A DNA stretch of 47,696 nt from Candidatus Merdicola faecigallinarum (lineage in GTDB: Bacteria; Bacillota; Clostridia; TANB77; CAG-508). Below, one piece after another: positions 35,407 through 43,445 of the stretch (positions within the stretch are counted from its first letter, which is position 1; each line of letters starts with the position of its first letter). The position numbers were made by a program, and so were the translations under genes. Under the pieces are notes generated by a model. It was not told the DNA's origin. It saw only the letters and a program-made list of their open reading frames with translations, and made no database searches. The DNA lies in contig DVNH01000019.1 in NCBI GenBank assembly GCA_018714565.1, positions 1-47,696 on the forward strand. The letters run 5' to 3'.

Positions 35407-35826
35407 ATGGAATATAAGAAAATGAATCAAACGATTGTTGCAAGAATGGATAAAGGAGAAGAAATTTTAGAAAAGATAAAGGAGATTGCATTAAAAGAAA
35501 AGATTCAATTAGCAAGTGTGATGGCAATTGGAGCAACAAATGACTTTACTGTTGGAGTGTTTCATACCAAAGAGAAAAAATATGCAGCCAATAATTTTAC
35601 TGGAGATTTTGAAATTGTATCTTTAGCGGGAACAATCAATACAATGCATGGAGAATTTTATACCCATATTCATATGAGTGCCGGGAATGAAATGGGTGAA
35701 GTATTTGGAGGACATTTAAATAGAGCGATTGTAAGTGCTACATGTGAGATGGTGATACAAATTATAGATGGAGTTGTTGATCGTAAATTTGATGAAGAAA
35801 TAGGATTGAACTTATTTCAATTTTAA
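35407..35826 (+). CDS. PPC (DUF296) domain protein
   Basis: A 139-residue PPC-domain protein with IVARMDKGEEILEKIKEIA, ASVMAIGATNDFTVGVF, EIVSLAGTINTMHGEFYTHIHMS and GEVFGGHLNRAIVSATCEMVI. These are the core of the domain found in plant AT-hook proteins and in free-standing bacterial trimers. The HIH...GGHL histidines form a putative metal site. GAGGAGG at 35391-35397 selects ATG 35407; the longer in-frame extension to 35239 has no family support. Bacterial function is unknown, and DNA binding is not established. Confidence 0.8.
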   Translation: MEYKKMNQTIVARMDKGEEILEKIKEIALKEKIQLASVMAIGATNDFTVGVFHTKEKKYAANNFTGDFEIVSLAGTINTMHGEFYTHIHMSAGNEMGEVFGGHLNRAIVSATCEMVIQIIDGVVDRKFDEEIGLNLFQF

Positions 35827-35876
35827 AAGAATTAGAACGTAATACATATGAGTAGTTTGAGAAGGAAAGGAGATTT

Positions 35877-36671
35877 ATGAATCCAATTACATTTCCTGGA
35901 TTAAATATCAGTTTATTAATCGATCGTGTGGCTTTTCAAATTGGAGGGATCGAAATATATTGGTATGCAATTTTAATAGTAAGTGCTTTTATAATAGCAC
36001 TTCTCCTTTGTAAAAAAGATGATGGGAAATATCAAATAAGATTTGATGATATTTTAAATTTATTTGTTCTTATTATTCCAATTTCAATTATTTGTGCAAG
36101 ATTGTATTATATTGTATTTAAGCTTGATTATTATATACAAAATCCACTTCAAATCTTCAATATTAGAAATGGTGGACTTGCAATTTATGGAGGAATTATA
36201 GGAGCAGTTGTTACCATTATTATTTATTGTAAAAAGAAAAAAATGAATGTATTCGATATTTTCGATTATGTTGTTCCTTATTTAGCATTGGGACAAGCAA
36301 TTGGGCGTTGGGGAAATTTTTTTAATGTAGAAGCTTATGGAGGAATAACAAGTCACTTCCTTAGAATGGGAATTATCGAAAATGGAATATATATGGAAGT
36401 ACATCCAACATTTCTATATGAATCAATAGGAACATTTTGTATTTTTATATTATTGTATTTTCTTAGAAACAAACGAAAGTATAAAGGGCAAATTACATTT
36501 ATCTATTTAGCTTTATATGGTTTACTAAGAGCAATGATAGAGGGCCTTAGAACGGATAGTCTAATGTTGGGAAATATACGAATTTCACAGTTAGTATCCA
36601 TTATTTTATGTATTACGTTTATAGGCACTTTAATTTACCAACATAGGAAAAAACGTATAAAAGAAAATTGA
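35877..36671 (+). CDS. lgt: Phosphatidylglycerol-prolipoprotein diacylglyceryl transferase
   Basis: A 264-residue polytopic membrane enzyme that transfers diacylglycerol to the lipobox cysteine of prolipoproteins. Seven hydrophobic helices are evident. The signature AIGRWGNFFNVEAYGG is present, as are GGLAIYGGIIGA and HPTFLYESIGTF, followed by LRAMIEGLRTD. AAAGGAGA precedes the ATG. The stop is followed by a dispersed-repeat copy rather than another cotranscribed gene. Confidence 0.94.
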   Translation: MNPITFPGLNISLLIDRVAFQIGGIEIYWYAILIVSAFIIALLLCKKDDGKYQIRFDDILNLFVLIIPISIICARLYYIVFKLDYYIQNPLQIFNIRNGGLAIYGGIIGAVVTIIIYCKKKKMNVFDIFDYVVPYLALGQAIGRWGNFFNVEAYGGITSHFLRMGIIENGIYMEVHPTFLYESIGTFCIFILLYFLRNKRKYKGQITFIYLALYGLLRAMIEGLRTDSLMLGNIRISQLVSIILCITFIGTLIYQHRKKRIKEN

Positions 36672-36693
36672 AATCTGATGATTTTCCTATACA

Positions 36694-36803
36694 ATAAGAA
36701 AAGTGGCTTCGCCAGATGTACAGATTGCTTCGCAATCGCACAGACTAAAGTAACTTAGGCCTTGTTACTCCAGAAATTTCTCACGAAATTTCCTACGTAA
36801 TAA
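36694..36803 (+). repeat. Dispersed palindromic intergenic repeat, copy 4
   Basis: A 110-base copy with ATAA at both ends and one extra base (CTTAGGCCTTG) compared with the other copies. It lies between lgt and a small hypothetical gene. Confidence 0.9.
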
Positions 36804-36833
36804 AAAGATCTACAAATTTTAAGAAAAGAATCG

Positions 36834-36862
36834 TTGAATTCTAATTTTGTCTATGATAAAAT
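36834..36862 (+). promoter_or_regulatory. Candidate promoter of the small gene at 36888
   Basis: TTGAAT (36834-36839), 17-base spacer, TAAAAT (36857-36862). Its position favours translation from 36888. Confidence 0.45.
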
Positions 36863-36887
36863 AAGCTGGAAAGAAATGGAGGAAAGA

Positions 36888-37139
36888 ATGACCTTAAAAT
36901 TTGTAGATGATTACTTGAATCGAAAAATGGATACGAATGATGAATATATTGTGTTTACTTTTTATGAATTAAGAGTCAAAGCAAATTTATCACAAGAAGA
37001 TACTTTATTATTTTTACAATTAGTTGCGCAAAAATTGTTGAATCTTGGATATTATGTATATAAAGAAAAACAAGAGTATGAATATCATGGAGAGAAGCGA
37101 GTTGTGAAGCCAAACGAACTGTTAATTGCTTTCAAATAA
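36888..37139 (+). CDS. Small conserved-looking hypothetical protein
   Basis: An 83-residue soluble protein that I do not recognise. ATG 36888 follows a well-spaced GGAGG (36878-36882); an in-frame TTG at 36834 overlaps the likely promoter. It is charged and mostly helical by eye (FYELRVKANLSQEDTLLFLQLVAQKLLNLG), with a terminal basic strand-like part KRVVKPNELLIAFK that could suit a winged-helix or RNA-binding fold. It has no membrane segment and no cysteines. Neighbours give no functional hint. Confidence 0.6.
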   Translation: MTLKFVDDYLNRKMDTNDEYIVFTFYELRVKANLSQEDTLLFLQLVAQKLLNLGYYVYKEKQEYEYHGEKRVVKPNELLIAFK

Positions 37140-37222
37140 AGCAAAGAAAAGAATAAAGTAAAAGCATAAATTATTTATATTTTGCTCATAATAAGATTAA
37201 AAAGAAAAAGGGGGCAAAATAT

Positions 37223-37492
37223 ATGATACAAATAAGACCAAATACAGATTTAAAAAATGAATTTCAAAAAATAGAAGATCTAGTATTACAAGAAAAGGAT
37301 CCAATTTATTTAACTAAAAATGGATATGGATCAATGGTATTAATGAGCTTAGAAACGTATACAAAGTTAACTGAAAAAGAGAAAGAAGAGCCTATTTCAA
37401 TCGGAACAAAAAAAGCAAGTATGAAAGATGAAAACGGTAGATTAGAAGAAGAACTTGCAGAAATCAGAAAACGAGTAAATGTAAAAAAATAA
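37223..37492 (+). CDS. Phd/YefM-family antitoxin, apparently orphan
   Basis: An 89-residue protein with the Phd/YefM fold opening: RPNTDLKNEFQKIEDLV, then DPIYLTKNGYGSMVLMSLETYTKL, where the family has the strand pair that forms the DNA-binding dimer. The charged C-terminal tail (residues 60-89) would be the toxin-neutralising part. AAAGGGGGC precedes the ATG. No toxin gene (YoeB, Doc, RelE type) lies on either side: a terminator follows directly, and the upstream small ORF does not look like one. It may be a stand-alone repressor. Confidence 0.75.
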   Translation: MIQIRPNTDLKNEFQKIEDLVLQEKDPIYLTKNGYGSMVLMSLETYTKLTEKEKEEPISIGTKKASMKDENGRLEEELAEIRKRVNVKK

Positions 37493-37520
37493 GTAAATGA
37501 AAAAATTAGTCAAAAGATAT

Positions 37521-37559
37521 ACCCTTTATGTTTAATATAAACATAAAGGGTGTTTTTTT
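37521..37559 (+). terminator. Intrinsic terminator after the antitoxin gene
   Basis: ACCCTTTATGTTT pairs with AAACATAAAGGGT around AATAT, then G and seven T. Confidence 0.88.
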
Positions 37560-37674
37560 CGACAATTTTGTTGTTAAAGCATAGAGAAAAATATGAAATT
37601 ATGATATAGTAAAAGAAGTGATTACATTAAAATGAAACGAATTGGTTGGAAAGTGAAAATAGGGAGAACTCTAG

Positions 37675-38871
37675 ATGTTTGTATTAAATAAAAATATAAG
37701 AAGTAAAAAGCAAGAAGAATTATTAAATAAAACTCCTGTTAGCAATAGAAACCAGCAAAAGAAAGTGCTGATTCTATCTTGTGGAACTGGAGGAGGGCAT
37801 AATTCTGCTGCAAAGGCAATACAAGAAGACTTGCAAGACAAGGGGATAAAAGCAGATTTTATAGAATATTTAGATATTATAAACCCAAAGATAAAAGATA
37901 AAGTAAATAATTTATATATAAAAACGACACAAAAGAATGGAAAAGTTTTTAAAGTTGTATATCATTTGGGAGAAATGTATCAAAAGACAAAAATAAAATC
38001 ACCAGTATATGCATTAAACTTTTTAAATAAAAGAAGATTATATCGTTTTATAAAAGAAAATGGTTATCAATATATTGTTACGACTCATTTGTTTGCAGCG
38101 CAAACGTTAACTGCTATAAAAAAAAAATATCCTATTAAATTTATAGCAGTTGCAACTGATTATGTATGTATTCCTTTTTGGCAAGAGACAAACCCAGATT
38201 ATTTTATTATTCCAAGTTCAGAATTGGAAAAAGATTTTGAAGAGAAAGGAATTGCAAAAGAAAAAATATTACCATATGGAATTCCTACTTCAAAAGAATA
38301 TCGAAAAGTTTATGACAAAAAGAAATGTAGAGAAAAATTAGATTTAAAAGAAAGCGAAATTTATCTACTAATATTAACTGGAAGTATGGGGTTTGGAAAT
38401 GTTACAGAAATGTTAACAAAATTAAAAGAGGAACTTCCTAAAATACATTATATTGTTGCATGTGGAAATAATAAAGAATTATTGAAAACAGTACAAGAAC
38501 AAAATAAAACAGAAGATTCGGTGATTGCTTTGCCATATACAGATCAAATTAGTGAATATATGAAAAGCAGTGATATTATACTTACAAAACCAGGAGGACT
38601 TACTTCAACAGAAATTGCAACATTAAGAAAGCCATTTATTCATACAATGCCAATACCGGGCTGTGAAAATTATAATGCAGACTTTTTTAGTAAAAGAAAT
38701 ATGTCAATTCAATGTAATTCTGTAAAAGAAATAGCAGATGATACAAAAAAATTAATTAATGATTTAAATAAACAAGAAGAAATGATAAAGAATCAAAAAA
38801 AATATATTCATAGAAATACTTGTGATAGCATATCAAAATTAATAATAAACGAAATAAATATTGGGGGATAA
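37675..38871 (+). CDS. MGDG-synthase/UgtP-like diacylglycerol glycosyltransferase
   Basis: A 398-residue GT28-type glycosyltransferase of the MGDG synthase/UgtP group. The N-terminal acceptor domain shows VLILSCGTGGGHNSAAKAI and VTTHLFAAQTL. The C-terminal nucleotide-sugar domain shows LILTGSMGFGN, ALPYTDQISEYMKSSDIILTKPGGLTSTE and MPIPGCENYNADFF. It should add a sugar to diacylglycerol on the inner membrane face, making glycolipids or lipoteichoic acid anchors. An acyltransferase gene starts three bases after its stop, supporting a membrane-lipid unit. Confidence 0.83.
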   Translation: MFVLNKNIRSKKQEELLNKTPVSNRNQQKKVLILSCGTGGGHNSAAKAIQEDLQDKGIKADFIEYLDIINPKIKDKVNNLYIKTTQKNGKVFKVVYHLGEMYQKTKIKSPVYALNFLNKRRLYRFIKENGYQYIVTTHLFAAQTLTAIKKKYPIKFIAVATDYVCIPFWQETNPDYFIIPSSELEKDFEEKGIAKEKILPYGIPTSKEYRKVYDKKKCREKLDLKESEIYLLILTGSMGFGNVTEMLTKLKEELPKIHYIVACGNNKELLKTVQEQNKTEDSVIALPYTDQISEYMKSSDIILTKPGGLTSTEIATLRKPFIHTMPIPGCENYNADFFSKRNMSIQCNSVKEIADDTKKLINDLNKQEEMIKNQKKYIHRNTCDSISKLIINEINIGG

Positions 38872-38873
38872 AA

Positions 38874-39674
38874 ATGAAAGAAATTGCAGAAGATATGTAT
38901 CAAGATGAAAATGAGCATGTTATTGATTTATGGACACCATGCGAATTTCATATTGATAAAGAATATGAATATGTACCAAAGGGATTTTTATTTTCTCTTT
39001 TTTCCAATTTATTATATTATGGAATTGCATATCCTGTTTTAACAGTACTTACTAAAGTAATATATGATTTAAAAATAGAAGGAGAAGAAAATGTAAAAAG
39101 TTTAAAAACAGGAGCAATTAGTGTCTCAAACCACGTAATGTTTTTAGATTGTGCAATGACAGGTCTTAGCTTTAGACAAAGAAAAATATTTTTTACAACA
39201 CAGGAGGATAGTTTTAAGATACCTGTTGTAAGAAAATTAATACGATTATTAAAAGCGATTCCTATTCCAGAGAATATAGAAAATAAAAAATATTTTTTAA
39301 AAGAAATAAATAACATTTTAAAACAAGGTGATATTGTACATATTTATCCAGAAGCTTCACTATGGCCATATTGTACTAATATAAGAAATTTTAAAAATGG
39401 AGCATTCGATTTAGCTGTTAAAAATGAAGTACCTATTATACCAATCGTATATACATTTAGAAATCCAAAGGGAATTAGAAAATTCTTAAAAAAGAAACCA
39501 GATGTTACTGTAACAATTTTAAAACCAGTAGAGCCAAATAAAGAGGAACCTATTTTGAAACAAAGAATGAAACAATTAAAAGAAATAGTATACACACAAA
39601 TGAAGGAAGTGGTAGAAAATAAAAAAGTTAAAAAGTCATTAAACACGGAGGAAGAGATATGCCAAACTATGTAA
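38874..39674 (+). CDS. plsC: PlsC-like 1-acylglycerol-3-phosphate acyltransferase
   Basis: A 266-residue acyltransferase of the PlsC family. The catalytic box is NHVMFLD (HX4D) around residues 85-91. Block II is present, and the EG(T/S)R-like block is YPEASLWPY, with IPIVYTFRNP as block IV. A hydrophobic stretch near residues 40-62 suggests membrane association. GGGGG precedes the ATG, three bases after the glycosyltransferase stop, so they share a transcript. PEAS instead of PEGTR is a noticeable but known variant. It probably esterifies a lysophospholipid; the exact acceptor is inferred. Confidence 0.82.
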   Translation: MKEIAEDMYQDENEHVIDLWTPCEFHIDKEYEYVPKGFLFSLFSNLLYYGIAYPVLTVLTKVIYDLKIEGEENVKSLKTGAISVSNHVMFLDCAMTGLSFRQRKIFFTTQEDSFKIPVVRKLIRLLKAIPIPENIENKKYFLKEINNILKQGDIVHIYPEASLWPYCTNIRNFKNGAFDLAVKNEVPIIPIVYTFRNPKGIRKFLKKKPDVTVTILKPVEPNKEEPILKQRMKQLKEIVYTQMKEVVENKKVKKSLNTEEEICQTM

Positions 39675-40189
39675 TTCATATCGCTGTTGCAGAGGAATAT
39701 TTAAAAAATCATAAAGATAGAAAAGAAAATCATCATGATTTTATTGAAGGAGTCATTTTTCCAGATACAGTAATAGATAAATCAAAAACCCATTATGGAA
39801 GAGTAAGCTCAGAGTCTAATTTATATAAGTTTTTAGAAGTAAATACTCTACAGGATAGTTTTAAAAGAGGACATTTTTTACATATACTAACAGATTATTT
39901 ATTTTATAATAAATATATCGATACAATTTCAAAAGAAATATATGATGACTATGCTTTATTAAATAAAGGATTAATAGAAAAATATAAGATAGTATTGCCA
40001 GAAAAAGCAAATAAGTATGTAGGGTTTAAAGAAGGAAGTAATCCTAAAATTATTTCGAATGAAATCGTAGATAAATTAATATCAGATGTTTCTGAACTAG
40101 ATATTGACAAGATCGCAAAAGAAGTAAAAGAGAAAGATCCAAAATGGCTTGAATTTAGACCTTTAAAGTACATAGGAGATATGAAGTGA
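39659..40189 (+). CDS. Hypothetical His/Asp-rich protein, possibly phospholipase C-like
   Basis: A 176-residue soluble protein overlapping plsC by 16 bases, with GGAGG before the ATG. Scattered metal-ligand-like residues are HIAVAEEYL, NHHDFIEG, FPDTVID, HYGR and RGHFLHILTDYLFYNKYI, a spacing reminiscent of zinc-dependent phospholipase C/S1-P1 nuclease families, though shorter. Tight coupling to a lipid acyltransferase makes a lipid-related hydrolase attractive. I do not recognise a specific family, and there is no signal peptide. The function is open. Confidence 0.6.
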   Translation: MPNYVIHIAVAEEYLKNHKDRKENHHDFIEGVIFPDTVIDKSKTHYGRVSSESNLYKFLEVNTLQDSFKRGHFLHILTDYLFYNKYIDTISKEIYDDYALLNKGLIEKYKIVLPEKANKYVGFKEGSNPKIISNEIVDKLISDVSELDIDKIAKEVKEKDPKWLEFRPLKYIGDMK

Positions 40190-40230
40190 CGATAAATATT
40201 CTAATATAAAGCGAAAGATGTTAAAATTGG

Positions 40231-40267
40231 AAAAAGAAGCTTAATTTTATAAAATTAAGCTTCTTTT
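40231..40267. terminator. Bidirectional terminator between convergent genes
   Basis: AAAAAGAAGCTTAATTTT pairs perfectly with AAAATTAAGCTTCTTTTT; it serves both the plus-strand lipid genes and the minus-strand yebC gene. Confidence 0.92.
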
Positions 40268-40282
40268 TGGTTACTAAATAAA

Positions 40283-41008
40283 TTATTCTTCCCAGTTATG
40301 GTATACATTCATTACATCATCTAAATCATCTAAACGTTCTAATAAACGTTCCATTTTTTCTATACCTTTTTCATCTAATGCTACATAGGTAGTTGGTACC
40401 ATTTGTACTTCTGCTTCTTCAAATTCAATTCCTTCATTTTCTAAAGCTTCTCTTACTCTAGAAAAATCTTCTGGTGCAGTGGTGATTTCATAGCATTCTT
40501 CTTCAGAAGAAAAATCTTCTGCGCCATTATCTAAAGCTAGTAGCATCATATCATCTTCCGATAAATTTACTTTTTCTTTATCAATTACTAAAATTCCTTT
40601 TTTATTAAATAAATAAGATACGCAACCAGTTGTTCCTAAATTTCCACCTGCTTTGTCAAAAACATGTCTTACGTCTGCTGCTGTTCGATTACGATTATCG
40701 GTACTTGCTTCTACGATAATTGCAACACCATTTGGTCCATATCCTTCATAAACGATTTCTTCGTAATTTTCCGTATTTCCTGCTCCTGATGCTTTCTTTA
40801 TTGCATTATTAATTGTATCATTTGGCATGTTGTTTGCTTTACATTTTGCAATAACATCTTTTAATTTAGAGTTTCCTGCTGGATCAGGACCACCTTGCTT
40901 TACTGCGATTAATAATTCTCTTCCTAGTTTTGTGAAAATTTTTCCTCTTGCAGCATCTGCTTTTCCTTTTTTTGCTGCAATATTATGCCATTTGCTGTGT
41001 CCTGACAT
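40283..41008 (-). CDS. yebC: YebC/TACO1 family protein
   Basis: A 241-residue protein of the YebC family, the only minus-strand gene in the window. The N-terminus [24 protein letters not shown] is diagnostic, followed by [26 protein letters not shown] and [14 protein letters not shown]. Long annotated as transcriptional regulators, family members are now also tied to translation, acting on ribosomes stalled at proline-rich stretches. GGAGGAATG-type spacing precedes its start (reverse strand). It has its own promoter at 41055-41083 and the terminator at 40231. Confidence 0.95.
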   Translation of the reverse strand: MSGHSKWHNIAAKKGKADAARGKIFTKLGRELLIAVKQGGPDPAGNSKLKDVIAKCKANNMPNDTINNAIKKASGAGNTENYEEIVYEGYGPNGVAIIVEASTDNRNRTAADVRHVFDKAGGNLGTTGCVSYLFNKKGILVIDKEKVNLSEDDMMLLALDNGAEDFSSEEECYEITTAPEDFSRVREALENEGIEFEEAEVQMVPTTYVALDEKGIEKMERLLERLDDLDDVMNVYHNWEE

Positions 41009-41054
41009 GATTCATTCCTCCTTCTTAATTTGTAAATTTAAATCTTACTCGTAT

Positions 41055-41083
41055 ATATTACCATATTTTTGTGTAATTCACAA
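41055..41083 (-). promoter_or_regulatory. Promoter of yebC
   Basis: On the minus strand, TTGTGA (41083-41078), 17-base spacer, TAATAT (41060-41055). Confidence 0.6.
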
Positions 41084-41093
41084 GTTCTAAAAT

Positions 41094-41141
41094 AAAAAAA
41101 GGAGCATATATATAGTAAAGATATGTATGCTTCTTTTTTAG
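41094..41141. terminator. A/T-flanked hairpin upstream of spoIIIAA
   Basis: AAAAAAGGAGCATA pairs imperfectly with TATGCTTCTTTTTT. It lies between the yebC promoter and spoIIIAA and could insulate the two divergent units. I could not identify a confident sigma-E promoter for spoIIIAA in 41142-41242. Confidence 0.5.
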
Positions 41142-41242
41142 GTAATGGGACAAGAGTAAAGAAAAGCCCATGAGAAATTAGAAACTGTAGGAAATAAGCA
41201 TAAAAAGGATGCCAGATATTCAATCTTTGAAAGGAAAGAAAT

Positions 41243-42184
41243 ATGTTAAATGATAGAGAAATTCTAACTTATTTTCCAATGCGAATTGCTTCAGCAATTG
41301 ATTGTGAACTAAAAAAACAAGAAATGAATATTAATTATTTAGAAGAAATTCGTTTAAGAAGCAATAGACCTTTAATTCTAAAGTTAACAGATGGAGAAAG
41401 AAAGCTTGATGTATGTATTCGTACAGAAGACATTTTAGAAACATTACAACATGCATGCGATAATTCTATTTATTCCTATCAAAATCAAATTTGTAATGGA
41501 TATATTACGGTAAAAGGAGGCCATAGAATTGGGATTACAGGGACAGCTGTTATTCATGATGGAAAAATTACAAATATTAATTATATTTCAAATTTGAATT
41601 TTCGAATTGCAAAACAAGTTTTAGGATGTAGTACAAAATTATTAAAATTTGTAATTGATATAGAAAATAATACGATTTATAATACCTTACTTATTTCTCC
41701 ACCAGGAGCGGGTAAAACAACGATATTAAGAGATATGATTCGAAAATTAAGTGATGGGATGGAACAGATTCGATTTCAAGGGAAAAATATAAGTGTTGTA
41801 GATGAAAGAGGGGAGATTGCTGCTTCCTATAAAGGAGTACCACAAAATGATGTAGGAGTAAGAACAGATGTACTAGATAATATCCCAAAATCGATTGGAA
41901 TGAAAATGGTAATTCGTTCAATGGCACCACAAATTATTGTGGCAGATGAGATTGGAACTTATGAAGATGTAGAAGCAATTAATTATGCCGTATGCTGTGG
42001 AATTAAGGGGATTTTTACTGCTCATGGTGGAAGTTTAGAAGAAATAAAATTAAATCCAGCACTTAGTAATTTGATTCAAAAAAATATTTTTGAAAGACTC
42101 GTTTTTTTAGATCCGAAAATGAAAGGAAATATAGAAAAAGTGTATGCATTAAATAAAATGACAGGAGATTATTTTTTAATTTGA
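41243..42184 (+). CDS. spoIIIAA: Stage III sporulation protein AA
   Basis: A 313-residue RecA/secretion-type ATPase with Walker A PPGAGKTTILR (about residues 153-162), VVDERGEIAA, and Walker B-like QIIVADEIGTYEDV. In Bacillus it powers the SpoIIIA-SpoIIQ channel between mother cell and forespore and is made in the mother cell. It is the first of eight genes in standard order AA-AH. Length matches the family. AAAGGAAAG precedes the ATG. A 101-base gap, including a decayed repeat, separates it from spoIIIAB. Confidence 0.95.
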   Translation: MLNDREILTYFPMRIASAIDCELKKQEMNINYLEEIRLRSNRPLILKLTDGERKLDVCIRTEDILETLQHACDNSIYSYQNQICNGYITVKGGHRIGITGTAVIHDGKITNINYISNLNFRIAKQVLGCSTKLLKFVIDIENNTIYNTLLISPPGAGKTTILRDMIRKLSDGMEQIRFQGKNISVVDERGEIAASYKGVPQNDVGVRTDVLDNIPKSIGMKMVIRSMAPQIIVADEIGTYEDVEAINYAVCCGIKGIFTAHGGSLEEIKLNPALSNLIQKNIFERLVFLDPKMKGNIEKVYALNKMTGDYFLI

Positions 42185-42187
42185 TAA

Positions 42188-42221
42188 AGAAATTGTTATC
42201 CAAATTTCCTATGCAATAAAA
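42188..42221 (+). repeat. Decayed right end of the dispersed repeat
   Basis: TTGTTATCCAAATTTCCTAT-GCAATAAAA matches the right end of the 109-base element after removal of one GAAATTTCTGAC unit. It sits between spoIIIAA and spoIIIAB. Confidence 0.5.
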
Positions 42222-42285
42222 AAATAGTTCTAAATTTAAAAAACTTGAATATATTTATTATGAGTAGTAGAAAGGGGACAAGTTT

Positions 42286-42795
42286 ATGGGAATTTTAAAA
42301 TTTATTTTTTTAACTTGTATATTGCTCACTTCTTCTTTGATTGGAATGGTGATGGCAAATAAATATAAATCTCGTGAGAAAGAGTTGAAGGAGTTAAAGA
42401 ATGGTCTCAATATGTTTAAAACGAAAATACGATATACCTATGAACCAATTCCAGAAGTATTTATGGAGATTGGGAATCAATTATCAGGAAATGTAGGAAA
42501 AGTATTTCAGACAGCAAGTAAAAATACAGAAAATTTAACTGCTGGAGATGCATGGGTTTCTGCAATAGAAACTATCAATACGTATTGGAACGAAGAGGAC
42601 AAGGGAATCATAAAAGGATTTCACAAAATGTTAGGAAAAACAGATTTGGAAGGACAAGTAACACAAATTAATTTAACCTGTGAATTTTTAGATAAACAAA
42701 TCGAAAAGGCAGAAGAGGAAAGAAAAAAGAACGAAAAACTATATAAGACATTGGGAACTGTAATTGGGATGGCAATTGTTATTATTTTAATCTAA
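42286..42795 (+). CDS. spoIIIAB: Stage III sporulation protein AB
   Basis: A 169-residue protein with an N-terminal helix (about 5-22), an amphipathic helical cytosolic part (YKSREKELKELKNGLNMFKTKIRYTYEPIPEVF, typical of SpoIIIAB) and a C-terminal helix (TLGTVIGMAIVIILI). It resembles GspF-type platform proteins of secretion systems and is needed for the SpoIIIA channel. GAAAGGGG precedes the ATG. It is followed by spoIIIAC after 12 bases. Confidence 0.92.
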   Translation: MGILKFIFLTCILLTSSLIGMVMANKYKSREKELKELKNGLNMFKTKIRYTYEPIPEVFMEIGNQLSGNVGKVFQTASKNTENLTAGDAWVSAIETINTYWNEEDKGIIKGFHKMLGKTDLEGQVTQINLTCEFLDKQIEKAEEERKKNEKLYKTLGTVIGMAIVIILI

Positions 42796-42807
42796 AAGGA
42801 GGAGAAA

Positions 42808-43003
42808 ATGGATATCAATTTATTATTTAAAATTGCGGCAATTCGGAATTTTAGTAGCAGTACTACATCAAGTGTTAGTAAGAGCAGGACGAGAAGATCA
42901 AGCAATGATGACAACGCTGGCAGGATTAATTATTGTTCTTACCATGGTAATAAAAGAAATCAGTTCACTTTTTAGTACAGTAAGAACAATATTTAATTTA
43001 TAA
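42808..43003 (+). CDS. spoIIIAC: Stage III sporulation protein AC, +1 recoded at CGGA
   Basis: After AAAGGAGGAG, the ATG at 42808 encodes MDINLLFKIAAI and then meets CGG at 42844. The zero frame continues with unrelated sequence. Skipping the C gives GILVAVLHQVLVRAGREDQA and the rest of a normal SpoIIIAC, 64 residues with two membrane helices, ending TAA 43001. The family length is about 65-68. It is a ring-forming component of the SpoIIIA-SpoIIQ channel, and sporulation in relatives requires it. That makes simple gene decay an unattractive explanation. Confidence 0.88.
42844..42847 (+). other. CGGA recoding site 4
   Basis: ATT CGG A at codon 13 of spoIIIAC; reading GGA restores the conserved protein. 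Confidence 0.9.
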
Positions 43004-43041
43004 TATCCAAGCATGAAAGACAAAGTTAGGAGGAAGGCAAA

Positions 43042-43428
43042 ATGGATATTATAAAAATTATTGGAATTGGAATTGTAGCGTTGATTATGATTATTGTTTT
43101 GAAACAATATAAACCAGAATTTGCAGTTTACATATCATTAATTGCTGGGGTACTTATTTTATTTTTGGTATTGGACAAACTCATTGGAATTGTAAGTTTA
43201 ATTGAAGAATTATCGAATAAAGCAGGAATTAACCATGAATTTTTAGGTATTTTATTTAAAATTACAGGAATCGCTTTTTTAGCTGAATTTGCAGTTAGTT
43301 TATGTAAAGACTTAGGAGAGACAGCGATTGCAAATAAAATTGATTTAGGAGGGAAAGTATTAATTATTGCAATATCGATACCAATCATATCAAGTCTCTT
43401 GGAGAATGTATTAAAGATTTTGCCTTAG
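43042..43428 (+). CDS. spoIIIAD: Stage III sporulation protein AD
   Basis: A 128-residue membrane protein with four hydrophobic helices. It contains DIIKIIGIGIVALIMIIVLKQYKPEFAV, NKAGINHEFLGILFKITGIAFLAEFA, CKDLGETAIANKIDLGGKVLI and a C-terminal helix, the conserved SpoIIIAD outline. It is part of the export apparatus of the mother cell-forespore channel. AGGAGG precedes the ATG. The frame is intact and has no CGG codon. Its stop lies 17 bases before spoIIIAE. Confidence 0.94.
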   Translation: MDIIKIIGIGIVALIMIIVLKQYKPEFAVYISLIAGVLILFLVLDKLIGIVSLIEELSNKAGINHEFLGILFKITGIAFLAEFAVSLCKDLGETAIANKIDLGGKVLIIAISIPIISSLLENVLKILP

Positions 43429-43445
43429 TGCAAAGAGGTGAACAA

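Noticed and set aside
1102..36803. The dispersed 109-base repeat as CRISPR
   Set aside because: Copies are kilobases apart, single, longer than CRISPR repeats and lack spacers or cas genes.
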